Positions 27,709 to 36,858 of a stretch of 64,000 nt of DNA are shown here, piece by piece (the first letter of the stretch is position 1; the number at the start of each line of letters is the position of its first letter). This DNA is from Flavobacterium sp. ASV13. GTDB lineage: Bacteria; Bacteroidota; Bacteroidia; Flavobacteriales; Flavobacteriaceae. The notes beneath the pieces were generated by a model. That model was not told where the DNA came from. It saw only the letters and a program-made list of their open reading frames with translations, and made no database searches. The stretch spans positions 186,001 through 250,000 of the forward strand of contig NZ_JQJY01000008.1 in the NCBI RefSeq assembly GCF_000745775.1, written 5' to 3'. The position numbers were made by a program, and so were the translations under genes.

Positions 27709-29037
27709 ATGAAAAAGTTTTTCACTTTGGTTTTATGTGTTTTGGGAATTTCCCAAAGCTCATTTTCGCAGAAATACAGCAACGATAAATTTCCAGACGG
27801 AACTGAAATTACATCTTGGTTTAAAGATTATAAAAAGCTTCAATTAAAAGATTTAGGAAAAAAATACACTATAACTGATTTTGGAGTAAGCAAAGACAGT
27901 ACAAAAGTTCAGACTGTTGCGATTCAAAAAGTGATTGATAAAGCGTCTGCAAATGGTGGCGGTGTAATTGTAATTCCGAAAGGAGTTTACTTGAGTGGCG
28001 CTTTGTTTTTTAAACCAAAAACAGCTTTATATATCAGCGAAGGCGGAGTATTAAAAGGTTCTGATGATATTTCAAATTATCCAATAATGCCATCAAGAAT
28101 GGAAGGCCAGAATTTAGATTATTTCCCAGCTTTAGTAAATGCTTATGGCGTTGATAATTTTTCGATTTCGGGAAAAGGAACAATCAACGGAAATGGAAGA
28201 AAATATTGGGATGCTTTCTGGGCACGCCGAAAAGAAAATCCGAAATGTACCAATCTTGAAGTTTCTAGACCAAGATTAGTTTTTGTTTGGAATTCGAACA
28301 ACGTACAATTTCAGGATGTAAAATTCATTAATTCAGGTTTTTGGACCAATCATTTTTACAAATGCAATAACATAAAAATATTGGATGCTTATATCTATTC
28401 TCCACACAAAAAAGGTGATGCTCCAAGCACCGATGCGATTGATCTTGACATTTGCAACAACGTATTGATAAAAGGCACCAACATGTCTGTAAATGATGAT
28501 GCTATAGCGTTAAAAGGAGGTAAAGGACCGTATGCAGATCAGGATAAAAACAATGGGCCAAACACCAATATTATTATTGAAGATTGTAAATTCGGATATT
28601 GTCATTCGGCTTTAACTAATGGAAGTGAGGCAATTCATAATCGAAACATCATTATGCGTAATTGTGAAGTTGATGGCCCATCAATATTGTTGCATCTTAA
28701 AATGAGACCTGATACACCACAGCTTTACGAATATATCAGATTGGAAGATATTAAAGGGCAAACTAAAAACGGTCTGGCGATTTTAGCATGGAAACAGTTT
28801 TTTGATTTAAAAGGTCGTCCTGATGTTCCGTTATCGTATGGCGATAATGTTACGTTAAAAAATATTGACCTAAAATGCGAGATGTTCTATAAAGTGGAGA
28901 ACGATCCAAATGTACGTTTGTCAAACTTCACTTTCGAAAACTTAAATGTTGAATCTGTTAAGGCTGATATTGATAAAAGTTTGATTAAGAATGTGACTTT
29001 TAAAAATGTTTTTGTGAATAAGAAGGCTTTTGAATAG
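27709..29037 (+). CDS. GH28 polygalacturonase/rhamnogalacturonan hydrolase-like enzyme (1)
   Basis: A 442-residue secreted protein with a signal peptide ending SFSQ and a right-handed parallel beta-helix. TDFGVSKDSTKVQTVAIQKV and GGGVIVIPKGVYLSGALFFK are the usual N-terminal turns. STDAIDLD and VNDDAIALKGG supply the Asp cluster. The classic GHG and RIK blocks are replaced by LTNGSE and LKMR-like sequence, as in GH28 members acting on rhamnogalacturonan or as exo-enzymes. It follows the GH43-type gene by 22 bases. Confidence 0.88.
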   Translation: MKKFFTLVLCVLGISQSSFSQKYSNDKFPDGTEITSWFKDYKKLQLKDLGKKYTITDFGVSKDSTKVQTVAIQKVIDKASANGGGVIVIPKGVYLSGALFFKPKTALYISEGGVLKGSDDISNYPIMPSRMEGQNLDYFPALVNAYGVDNFSISGKGTINGNGRKYWDAFWARRKENPKCTNLEVSRPRLVFVWNSNNVQFQDVKFINSGFWTNHFYKCNNIKILDAYIYSPHKKGDAPSTDAIDLDICNNVLIKGTNMSVNDDAIALKGGKGPYADQDKNNGPNTNIIIEDCKFGYCHSALTNGSEAIHNRNIIMRNCEVDGPSILLHLKMRPDTPQLYEYIRLEDIKGQTKNGLAILAWKQFFDLKGRPDVPLSYGDNVTLKNIDLKCEMFYKVENDPNVRLSNFTFENLNVESVKADIDKSLIKNVTFKNVFVNKKAFE

Positions 29038-29066
29038 AGGTTCAAAGGTTCAAAGTTACATAGAGG

Positions 29067-29275
29067 TTTTTTATAGAGGCGTACAGCAGTGCGTCTAACA
29101 CAAAGTAACCATAAAGTTTGTCATTCCGAGGAACGAGGAATCTCCGCAAGAAACTCCACAATCTAAATTGACAATCTTTGTAGAGCTACTTGTGGAGATT
29201 CCTCGTTCCTCGGAATGACAAGATTGTGTGTTAATTTCTTTTGTGATTCCTCGTTCCTCGGAATGACAAAACTGG
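29067..29275. repeat. Nested intergenic repeat (families F and A)
   Basis: A small hairpin unit (AGAGGCGTACAGCAGTGCGT, near 29073) is followed by a family A palindrome. One direct copy lies at 29117-29143 and two inverse copies around 29195-29275 (GATTCCTCGTTCCTCGGAAT). The same order, small hairpin then family A, is found at 46288-46437. Between it and the GH115 start is a short AT-rich stretch ending in CCGTGGCC. Confidence 0.75.
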
Positions 29276-29336
29276 CGCAAATCCGTTAAATTAGTAAAAT
29301 CCGTGGCCCAATAAAGCGTCCAAAATAAATTCCAAA

Positions 29337-31778
29337 ATGAAAAAAATACTGCTATTAGTTTTCTCGATTTCATCCATAAATGTTTTCTGCCAAAACAAAA
29401 ACGCAAGTGATTTTGTAATCGCTGATTCAAACAACGCGGTAAATATTTTCATTGATAAAAATACAGATCCTTTAATTATTTGGGCAGTAAATGAATTGGC
29501 CGATGATGTCAAAGAATTAACCGGAAAACGACCAGAAATACTTCAAACAAATTCATTTTCTAAAAACGGAATTTATATTGGAGAAGCTTCAAATGCACTT
29601 TTTAAAAATAGAAAAGAGCAAAAAGAACTTTCGAATCAATGGGAAAAATTTTCTATCCAAAAGGAAAAAGAAAATCTAATAATTGCCGGTTCTGATGTTC
29701 GCGGAACCGTTTATGCAATTTTTGAAATATCAGATCGTCTCGGAATTTCCCCTTGGAAATGGTGGGCAGATGTTCATCCCATAAAACAAGAAAAACTCGT
29801 TTTAAAACTTTCGAAACAACAAATAATTTCTTCGCCTTCGGTACAATATCGAGGCATTTTTTTGAATGACGAAGATTGGGCGTTACAACCTTGGGCTGCC
29901 AAAACATTTGAACCAGAAACGGGTGATATTGGTCCGAAAACTTACGAGAAAATCTTTCAATTACTATTGCGTTTAAAAGCCAATACCATTTGGCCGGCGA
30001 TGCATCCGTCAACAAAAGGATTTTTTACCATTGCCGGAAATAAAGAAATGGCGCAGAAATATCATATCGTAATTGGTTCTTCGCATGCGGAACCAATGCT
30101 TCGAAATAATGTTGATGAATGGAAACCAAAAATCTACGGTGATTACAATTATTTTACGAATAAAACTCAGGTTGATAAATATTGGCAAGATCGTTTAGAT
30201 GAATTAAAATCGGCTCAAAATGAAACGATTATGACGCTTGGAATGCGAGGCGTTCATGACAGTAAAATGGAAGGAGCAAAGGATTTGAACGAATCGATTT
30301 CGATGGTGGAAAAGATTATTATGAACCAGCGCGAAATGCTTTCAAATACTTTCAAAAAGCCTTTAGCAGATATTCCGCAAGCTTTTGTTCCATATAAAGA
30401 AGTTTTAGAATTATACGACAACGGACTTAAAGTTCCAAGTGATATTACGTTAGTTTGGCCTGATGATAATTACGGATACATTCGCCGTTTGAGTAATGAT
30501 GAAGAGCAAAAAAGAGCAGGAGGAAGCGGTGTTTATTATCACATCAGTTATTGGGGAAGACCACACGATTATCTTTGGCTGAGTACAATGCAACCAGGTT
30601 TGATTTGGTACGAAATGAACAAAGCCTATCAAAACGGCGCAAAAAAAATGTGGATTGTAAATGTTGGAGATATAAAGCCTGCCGAATATGATACGGAACT
30701 TTTCCTAGATATGGCTTGGAACATCAATTCTATTAAATCGGACGGACTTAATCAATATTTGAAAGATTGGGCTTCAAGAGAATTTTCGCCTAAAATTAGC
30801 GCCGATGTAAGTACTGTTTTTGAAGAATATTATCGTTTGGCTTTTCTCAGAAAACCAGAATATATGGGCTGGAGCCAAACAGAACCAACGACTCCAGTAA
30901 AACTATCCGATTTTTCAGAAAAGGAAATTTGGAACCGAATAAAGGCTTATGATAAACTTATTGAAAAAATAGACAGTCTTTCAGCATTCATTCCGGAAGA
31001 GCGAAAAGATGCTTGGTTTCAATTAGCTGTTTATCCTGTAAAAGGAGCAGCTTATATGAATCATAAGTTTTTATATTGGAATTTGGCATCAATTGTTTCA
31101 GATGAAAAAGAAAAGGCAAAATACGAACTTTTAGCTTCAGAAGCTTTCCATAAAATTGAAACACTTACCGATTTTTACAATACGAAATTAAGTGATGGAA
31201 AATGGAATAAAATGATGTCAATGCATCCTAGAAATTTACCTGTTTTTGATTCGGTTAAAAAGCCTGAATCAGTTGTAAAATTGCAAAAGGAAACAATAAA
31301 CCGAATTGCGATTCAGGCCAATACATTTGTTTCTCAAAAGGGTTTTAAAAATTACAATTGGAAAACAATCAACGGTTTGGGTTACAGCAACAATGCTATT
31401 ACTTTGTTTCCATTAAAACAACAGTATTTCAAAACAGAAAAACCTTTTATAATTTATCAATTTGAAATTAAGACTGCTGGAGAATATGAAATAGAAGTTC
31501 GTTTGTTGCCAACGCATGCTAACAATTTCGATCATGAAATTGGTGTTCAATTGGATAAAAATGTCTTACAAAATTTTAAAACAAATACGAGAGACAGAGA
31601 TAAAACCTGGAAAGAAAATGTTTTACGAAACAGCGCCATTGTAAAACTTCCTGCATCGAATTTAGAGAAGGGAAAACACACAATCAAAGTTGAGGTGAAT
31701 CAGACAGGCATTCTACTAGATCAGTTGGCAGTTTATCCGTCAAGCGAAGGAAGTTCCTACGAAATACCATTAAAATAA
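29337..31778 (+). CDS. GH115 alpha-glucuronidase
   Basis: An 813-residue secreted enzyme with a signal peptide ending VFCQ. The family order is complete. An N-terminal beta/alpha domain has IIWAVNELADDVKELTG and AGSDVRGTVYAIFEISDRLG. A TIM barrel has YRGIFLNDEDWALQPWA, LKANTIWPAMHP, MTLGMRGVHDSKMEG and WPDDNYGYIRRLS. A helical segment and a C-terminal beta-sandwich follow (about 680-813). GH115 enzymes release alpha-linked (4-O-methyl-)glucuronic acid, including from arabinogalactan and xylan. Its presence suggests the locus also handles glucuronate-decorated side chains. It is the last gene of the operon. Confidence 0.9.
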   Translation: MKKILLLVFSISSINVFCQNKNASDFVIADSNNAVNIFIDKNTDPLIIWAVNELADDVKELTGKRPEILQTNSFSKNGIYIGEASNALFKNRKEQKELSNQWEKFSIQKEKENLIIAGSDVRGTVYAIFEISDRLGISPWKWWADVHPIKQEKLVLKLSKQQIISSPSVQYRGIFLNDEDWALQPWAAKTFEPETGDIGPKTYEKIFQLLLRLKANTIWPAMHPSTKGFFTIAGNKEMAQKYHIVIGSSHAEPMLRNNVDEWKPKIYGDYNYFTNKTQVDKYWQDRLDELKSAQNETIMTLGMRGVHDSKMEGAKDLNESISMVEKIIMNQREMLSNTFKKPLADIPQAFVPYKEVLELYDNGLKVPSDITLVWPDDNYGYIRRLSNDEEQKRAGGSGVYYHISYWGRPHDYLWLSTMQPGLIWYEMNKAYQNGAKKMWIVNVGDIKPAEYDTELFLDMAWNINSIKSDGLNQYLKDWASREFSPKISADVSTVFEEYYRLAFLRKPEYMGWSQTEPTTPVKLSDFSEKEIWNRIKAYDKLIEKIDSLSAFIPEERKDAWFQLAVYPVKGAAYMNHKFLYWNLASIVSDEKEKAKYELLASEAFHKIETLTDFYNTKLSDGKWNKMMSMHPRNLPVFDSVKKPESVVKLQKETINRIAIQANTFVSQKGFKNYNWKTINGLGYSNNAITLFPLKQQYFKTEKPFIIYQFEIKTAGEYEIEVRLLPTHANNFDHEIGVQLDKNVLQNFKTNTRDRDKTWKENVLRNSAIVKLPASNLEKGKHTIKVEVNQTGILLDQLAVYPSSEGSSYEIPLK

Positions 31779-31969
31779 GCATTAAATGATGATTATGAAG
31801 CAGTAACAGTTGGGAAAAGGAGAAAAAAAATAAAAAAAATAATTTTTTAAATTTTTGTAATCTGTTGATATAGAGATTTAAAGAAAACAGGTTAAATAAT
31901 TATTAACTCAAATAGCCAAAACAGTTATAATTTTAACATTAAACGTGCGTTATAGTTCCAGCAAACTTT

Positions 31970-31977
31970 TATTTTTG
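31970..31977 (+). promoter_or_regulatory. -7 box of the histone-H1-like gene
   Basis: TATTTTTG fits TAnnTTTG exactly and ends 24 bases before the ATG at 32002. No ACAGGA repeat is present, in line with constitutive expression. Confidence 0.55.
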
Positions 31978-32001
31978 CGCCTTAATTTAACAAGTATAAG
32001 C

Positions 32002-32178
32002 ATGAAAGATCTATTAGTAAAAATCAACGCCGAAATTGACACATTTAAAGCAGAAGCTGAATCTTTAACTGAAAAAGGTATCAAAGCTGCTGGACCAAGA
32101 GCTAGAAAAGCTACTTTAGAAATTGAAAAACTTTTGAAAGAGTTCAGAAAAGTTTCTATCGAAGAATCAAAAAAATAA
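32002..32178 (+). CDS. Histone H1-like (Hc1-type) small basic protein
   Basis: A 58-residue protein starting at MKDLLVKINAEI. An upstream in-frame GTG at 31945 would add a hydrophobic leader that does not fit and would swallow the -7 box. It is helical and Lys/Glu-rich (EIEKLLKEFRKVS), with the AGPRARKATLEIEKL stretch typical of the short histone-H1-like proteins found once per genome in Flavobacteriia. A role in nucleoid compaction is assumed from the family name. It has its own promoter and terminator and is not part of the pectin operons. It sits where the plus-strand and minus-strand operons converge. Confidence 0.88.
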   Translation: MKDLLVKINAEIDTFKAEAESLTEKGIKAAGPRARKATLEIEKLLKEFRKVSIEESKK

Positions 32179-32202
32179 TACGCTTCGTATTTCAAAAACA
32201 AA

Positions 32203-32238
32203 AACCTCGCTTATGTAATGTAAGCGAGGTTTTTTTTT
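32203..32238 (+). terminator. Terminator of the histone-H1-like gene
   Basis: A perfect 11-bp stem (AACCTCGCTTA, 32203-32213, with TAAGCGAGGTT, 32221-32231), a 7-base loop and a T-run to 32238. A-runs on the left side mean it may also work for the minus-strand CE12 operon. Confidence 0.9.
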
Positions 32239-32304
32239 AGTTATGAGTTATGAGTTATGAATTATAAGTTTATTTTGACTTTGTATTTAACTCATAATTT
32301 ATAA

Positions 32305-33813
32305 TTATTTCGGGGTTTCAATATAATCTTTCAAATTACAATCTTTTATTTTTTTAAGACTTTCTGCAACAGTTAATGCATTTAAAGTAGCACCTTCTAA
32401 ACCTGTATGTGTATGATCTTTAGGGAAAAATGGTTTTACTTTTTCTTTTCCTAAAGCTTCATATTTTAAAGCGACAATATCATTCAAATCGATAAACGGA
32501 ACTTTTTCTTTTTCAGCTGCAATTTTGGACCAAACTACATAAGTATCCGTTCTGCGTTCGGCTTTGTCATTCGGCCATTCGTTTCTTGGCGTCAAACTTA
32601 AAACAATCGGAATTGCGCCTTTTTCTTTAGCTTCTTTGATGAATTTCTCCATATACCACCCAAAAGTATGTACAATTTCTTTTGAGTCGTCTGGACGCGT
32701 TACTTCTTGCGTTTCGTCTCCATTTCCTTTTAATGAACCTCTGAATTTCTCTTTGTCAATATCGCCCGCATCATTATGTCCAAACTGGATAATTACAAAA
32801 TTTCCTGGCTGAAGTTGATTTTTTACTTCGTCCCAAAGACCTTCATAAACAAAAGTTCTGGTGCTTCGTCCACCTCTGGCTTTATTGATTACCTCAATTC
32901 TCGTTGTGTCACAATATTGCGGAAAAGGAACTCCCCATCCAACGGCATCAGGATTATTGTTGTTATTGGCCATTGTTGAATCGCCAATTAAAAATACTTT
33001 TTTCTTTTGCGGAAGCACAATTTTGGGGTTTGGCAAAATGTAATTTTTTAAAGAATTTTTGCTCGCTTTCAATTCATTAATAATAACCGAAGCCGAAAGC
33101 ACTGCACCTTTTGCAGAAGTATGCGTATGGTCTTTTTTGTAGAAATAAGTTCCGGTTACTTTTGCTTCACCGAGTTTTTCCATTTCTATAGCCATTTTTT
33201 CATTCAAATTGATGAACGTAACTTTTTCCTTTTCAGCAATTTGTTTGGCCCATAAACCGTATGATTTATCATTTCTCGGCACTTTTCCTTCTTTCCAATC
33301 GTTTCTCGGAATTGGTGAACAAATAATCGGAATGGCGCCTTTCGATTTTGCCTCACGAACTACTTTTTGAATATACCACCCGTAGCTGTGAACAGTTTCG
33401 TGTTTTTTAGTAATCAAATTATCGATTTCCTGACTTTCATTTCCAATTCCTTTTATTGTGCCGCGCGCGCGAAGAGTATCGTTCAAAGGCCCGTCATCAT
33501 TATGACCAAACTGAATTAAAACGTAATCACCTTTTTTAAGCTTATTTAAAACTTCAATCCATAAACCTTTGTCCTGAAAAGTTCTGCTACTGGTTCCGCC
33601 CAAAGCATGATTTTCGATATTGACTTTTGTAGTATCTAAAAACTGTCCAATATAATCGCCCCAGCCCCAAAGTCCGCCTGCACCATCGCCTTTGCCGTTT
33701 TTCACGGTTGAATCACCAACCATATAAACAGTTGGTTTGTTGTTTTGATTGGATGTAAAATTGAAAAATAATACTGCTAAAATTAGGGCAGAAAGTATTT
33801 TGATTGATTTCAT
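32305..33813 (-). CDS. Tandem CE12 rhamnogalacturonan acetylesterase (two GDSL domains)
   Basis: A 502-residue exported protein built from two complete SGNH/CE12 domains. Domain 1 (about 26-255) has VGDSTVKNG (nucleophile S35), GGTSSRTF, IQFGHNDDG and DHTHTSAKG. Domain 2 (about 270-497) repeats the same set: IGDSTMANN, GGRSTRTF, IQFGHNDAG and DHTHTGLEG. Both keep all catalytic blocks, so both should be active. CE12 enzymes remove acetyl groups from galacturonate in rhamnogalacturonan. It is the last gene of the minus-strand operon starting at 38235, behind a palindromic repeat. Confidence 0.92.
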   Translation of the reverse strand: MKSIKILSALILAVLFFNFTSNQNNKPTVYMVGDSTVKNGKGDGAGGLWGWGDYIGQFLDTTKVNIENHALGGTSSRTFQDKGLWIEVLNKLKKGDYVLIQFGHNDDGPLNDTLRARGTIKGIGNESQEIDNLITKKHETVHSYGWYIQKVVREAKSKGAIPIICSPIPRNDWKEGKVPRNDKSYGLWAKQIAEKEKVTFINLNEKMAIEMEKLGEAKVTGTYFYKKDHTHTSAKGAVLSASVIINELKASKNSLKNYILPNPKIVLPQKKKVFLIGDSTMANNNNNPDAVGWGVPFPQYCDTTRIEVINKARGGRSTRTFVYEGLWDEVKNQLQPGNFVIIQFGHNDAGDIDKEKFRGSLKGNGDETQEVTRPDDSKEIVHTFGWYMEKFIKEAKEKGAIPIVLSLTPRNEWPNDKAERRTDTYVVWSKIAAEKEKVPFIDLNDIVALKYEALGKEKVKPFFPKDHTHTGLEGATLNALTVAESLKKIKDCNLKDYIETPK

Positions 33814-33838
33814 AATTAGTGAAATATAAAATGTGTAT

Positions 33839-33943
33839 TTAACCGCAAAGTTCGCAAGGGTTTACGCAAGGCACGCTAAGCTTTGCGAACTTTGCGATTT
33901 CTCAGCGCAAAGAGATGAAAATCTTAGCGTGCTTTGCGGTTAA
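33839..33943. repeat. Intergenic palindromic repeat family B
   Basis: Arms TTAACCGCAAAG (33839-33850) and CTTTGCGGTTAA (33932-33943) enclose further internal palindromes of the same words (GCAAAG, CTTTGCG). It is related to the element at 41911-42063 and lies between the GH2 and CE12 genes. Confidence 0.78.
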
Positions 33944-33969
33944 AATGATAAAGTAATTAAACCTGAAAC

Positions 33970-36852
33970 TTAAATTTTATCTCTAAAATCAAACCACAAA
34001 TTCATCTTAATTCCGTCGTCACCGCTTTTAATTCTGATGTTTATTGGCTGGCTTTGTGGCCCTTGTTGCTCCAAAGGTTTAAAATCTCTCATCGCTGGAA
34101 TTTCATACATAAACGAAATATCGCCTTCAGGAAATGCCGGTTGTGGATTACTTCCTGCGAAACCATTTTTAGGCAAATCAGGCGTAAATAATCTCAAGAA
34201 TAAATTATCAGATTCGCTGAAAACTTTAAACGATGAAGCGCCTGCTTTTAAGTTTGCTCCCAATAAATTAGCATGATAACCTTTAAATTCTGGATAAACT
34301 AGGTTTTCGAAACTTTCGCCCGTAATAGTATTGTTATAATCTTTCTCCCAAATTCCGTATGTTGTTCCTTTAATTCTATTTTTCCAAACGTGATAAGGAC
34401 CTCTTCCAAACCATTTGATGCCTGTAACTTCTTTTTCAGGAAAACTGAAAGTGATTCCGAATGAATTTATTTTATCCTCGAAAAAAGCACCATCGAATCC
34501 GTCTGCACCGTTTGCTCTTTCATTTTTTAAAACTATCATTTCCATTTTAAATCTTCCGTCTGGTTCCATAGTCCATTTGATAGAAGAGATTCCGCCAACG
34601 TATGAAACCGTACAAACCGCTTTATCACCTTCCTGAGAAACCTGAATGTCTTTTAATTTAGCTTTCATTCCAATTGGGCGCGGACCATTTGTTAAGGGAA
34701 TTGTTGCCGATGCATTTTTAACAGATGTAATTTCTCCGTTAGTCGAACTCAAAACAACAGTAACATCGCCGCCTTTTAATGTAACGTCAGTTCCTGTTTT
34801 TACTGCTGATGCTTTTGCTTTTGTATTTTGAACTGCTAAAAATTTATTGGCATAAAATAAAGCTTTGTGAATAGGCCATGTCCAAGTATAAATTTCTTTG
34901 CCAAACTGATCATAAGCCGAAATTGACAAAACATCGCCTTCAGCAAAATTGTTAGGAACAGCAAACTGAATTTTGCGTGTTTCGCCTGGATCAATACTCG
35001 GAATTTCAATTTTTCCTCCGCTTATTTCTTTGGCATTTCCAGTTGTATAAAGCACATTTTTATCCGATTGTAATACTTTGAATTCCATTTTGCAGGTATT
35101 CAAATTACTGAAAAGATAGTCGTTTTTGATTAAAAATGAACCATCAAAACCTTCTGTAACTTGTTTTGGTGTGAACTGAATTGGAGCCCAAACTTCTTTT
35201 ACTGTATAATAACTTCCTTCTCTTTCACGATGCGGACCTAAAATTCCGTCTGCAGCTAAAGAACCTTTTGAGTCAAATTTTGCATCTCCTTTCCAATCAG
35301 AACGAAAAACGGCTTCGTCCAACATCGCCCACATAAATCCTCCTGCAAAAAGCGGACTTTCTTTGTAACGATTCCAGAAATCTTCCAGAGCTGCGCCATG
35401 TCCGTTATCATATGTTCCGTGCATAAATTCGGTTGGGAAAAATACATTTTCGCCAGCGTTAAAACGATGCATTCCCGTTAAGTAAGTCGGGTAGTGGTGT
35501 GTGTCCCAGCCATTAAAATCGGCCCAAGGATGAATTACGATTCTTTTTTGCGGATCAAGATCTGCGAAGACTTTATCAGTATCATAATTCCATCCACCTT
35601 CATTTCCATTATCCCAAATAATTACAGAGGCATGGTTAACATCACGCGTAATCATTTCAGTCGCTAATTTTTTTCCAGTTTCGGTATCATAAGAGTTTTG
35701 CCAGCCTGCCAATTCATTCAAAACAAAAAGACCAAGCGAATCACAAACTTCCAAGAAGTGCGTATCTGGAGGATAATGTCCACGAACGGCATTCATATTC
35801 ATGTCTTTGATTAATTTTCCGTCCAGTTCGCTGATGCGTTTGCTGGTGCTTCTTCCGCCTTCTGGCCAAAATGAGTGACGGTTAATTCCTTTCATAATGA
35901 TTTTAGTACCATTAAGATAAATTCCGTCTTGTTTTTTAAATTCTAGAGTCCTGAAACCGATTCGTTTGTCATATTGATGAACTGCAGTTCCGTTTTGTTT
36001 TAAAACCAATTGTAATTCATATAAATTTGGATTTTCAGGATTCCAAGGTTTTATGTTTTTCCATTGTGCAGCAATAGTTTCTTTTGTAGATTTCGCTTTA
36101 AGCGGAAAAGTAAAAGTCTGGAAACTTTCTCCGTTTAAACCTTTTAAAGTAGCTTCTAAAGTAACATTTTTAGAAACATTTTTTAAATTCAGATCAACTG
36201 TAATCGAACCATCCATTTTCGGGTTTACAGCAATATTTTCAATATGAGTTTTTGGTGAAACTTCTAACCAAACCGGACGATAAATTCCGCCAAACAACCA
36301 CCAATCCGCTCTTCTTTCCGCAGCATTTACTGATTTGTTAGCCGATTGTTTCCAAACGTGAACTTCTAAAGTGTTTTTTGCACCATATTTTAAAAGAGAC
36401 GAAATATCATATTTAAACTCATAAAAACCACCTTGATGAATCGCTCCAGCCAGTTTTCCGTTTACTTTTACTTCAGTATCCGTCATTGCACCGCCAAATG
36501 CAATTAAAACCTCTTTATCTTTATAATTGGCAGGAATTTCAAATTCATACTTGTATAAACCTTCTTCTTTGCTTGGCTCTTTTTGGTTCAATTCTTTGTA
36601 CCAGCGTCCGTATGTATATTCGCCAAAACCTTCCAATTCCCATTGTGACGGAACATTTATTTTTGACCAAGTTTTACTGTTGTTTCCATCGGTACAATAA
36701 AAATCCCATTGCACAGGATGTTCAAAATCTTTTCCTGAAAGATACACTTTATCAGTTTGTTGTGCATGGCTATTTTGGGTCAGAAAAAGCGAAAATGCAA
36801 GAATAGAGAGATTTTGGATAGTGTTTTTTAGTAGCATAGTAAAGTGATTCAT
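33970..36852 (-). CDS. GH2 beta-galactosidase, LacZ-type architecture
   Basis: A 960-residue exported enzyme with a signal peptide cleaved near SHAQ. A second Met at 36837 is an equally possible start. The domains follow LacZ order: jelly-roll (about 45-205), Ig-like (about 205-310) and TIM barrel. The barrel has GINRHSFWPEGG, acid/base IIWDNGNEGG (E418) and nucleophile FFPTEFMHG (E475). Then come an Ig-like domain and a C-terminal Bgal_small_N sandwich (about 690-955, GIKWFGRGPYHVWKNR). Family members release beta-galactose, which fits galactan side chains. It begins 6 bases after the CE12 stop. Confidence 0.9.
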   Translation of the reverse strand: MNHFTMLLKNTIQNLSILAFSLFLTQNSHAQQTDKVYLSGKDFEHPVQWDFYCTDGNNSKTWSKINVPSQWELEGFGEYTYGRWYKELNQKEPSKEEGLYKYEFEIPANYKDKEVLIAFGGAMTDTEVKVNGKLAGAIHQGGFYEFKYDISSLLKYGAKNTLEVHVWKQSANKSVNAAERRADWWLFGGIYRPVWLEVSPKTHIENIAVNPKMDGSITVDLNLKNVSKNVTLEATLKGLNGESFQTFTFPLKAKSTKETIAAQWKNIKPWNPENPNLYELQLVLKQNGTAVHQYDKRIGFRTLEFKKQDGIYLNGTKIIMKGINRHSFWPEGGRSTSKRISELDGKLIKDMNMNAVRGHYPPDTHFLEVCDSLGLFVLNELAGWQNSYDTETGKKLATEMITRDVNHASVIIWDNGNEGGWNYDTDKVFADLDPQKRIVIHPWADFNGWDTHHYPTYLTGMHRFNAGENVFFPTEFMHGTYDNGHGAALEDFWNRYKESPLFAGGFMWAMLDEAVFRSDWKGDAKFDSKGSLAADGILGPHREREGSYYTVKEVWAPIQFTPKQVTEGFDGSFLIKNDYLFSNLNTCKMEFKVLQSDKNVLYTTGNAKEISGGKIEIPSIDPGETRKIQFAVPNNFAEGDVLSISAYDQFGKEIYTWTWPIHKALFYANKFLAVQNTKAKASAVKTGTDVTLKGGDVTVVLSSTNGEITSVKNASATIPLTNGPRPIGMKAKLKDIQVSQEGDKAVCTVSYVGGISSIKWTMEPDGRFKMEMIVLKNERANGADGFDGAFFEDKINSFGITFSFPEKEVTGIKWFGRGPYHVWKNRIKGTTYGIWEKDYNNTITGESFENLVYPEFKGYHANLLGANLKAGASSFKVFSESDNLFLRLFTPDLPKNGFAGSNPQPAFPEGDISFMYEIPAMRDFKPLEQQGPQSQPINIRIKSGDDGIKMNLWFDFRDKI

Positions 36853-36858
36853 TGATGG

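Noticed and set aside
29095..29430. Minus-strand frame of 111 codons
   Set aside because: It consists of repeat family A copies and the antisense of the GH115 start. Its internal repetition reflects the DNA repeats, not a protein.
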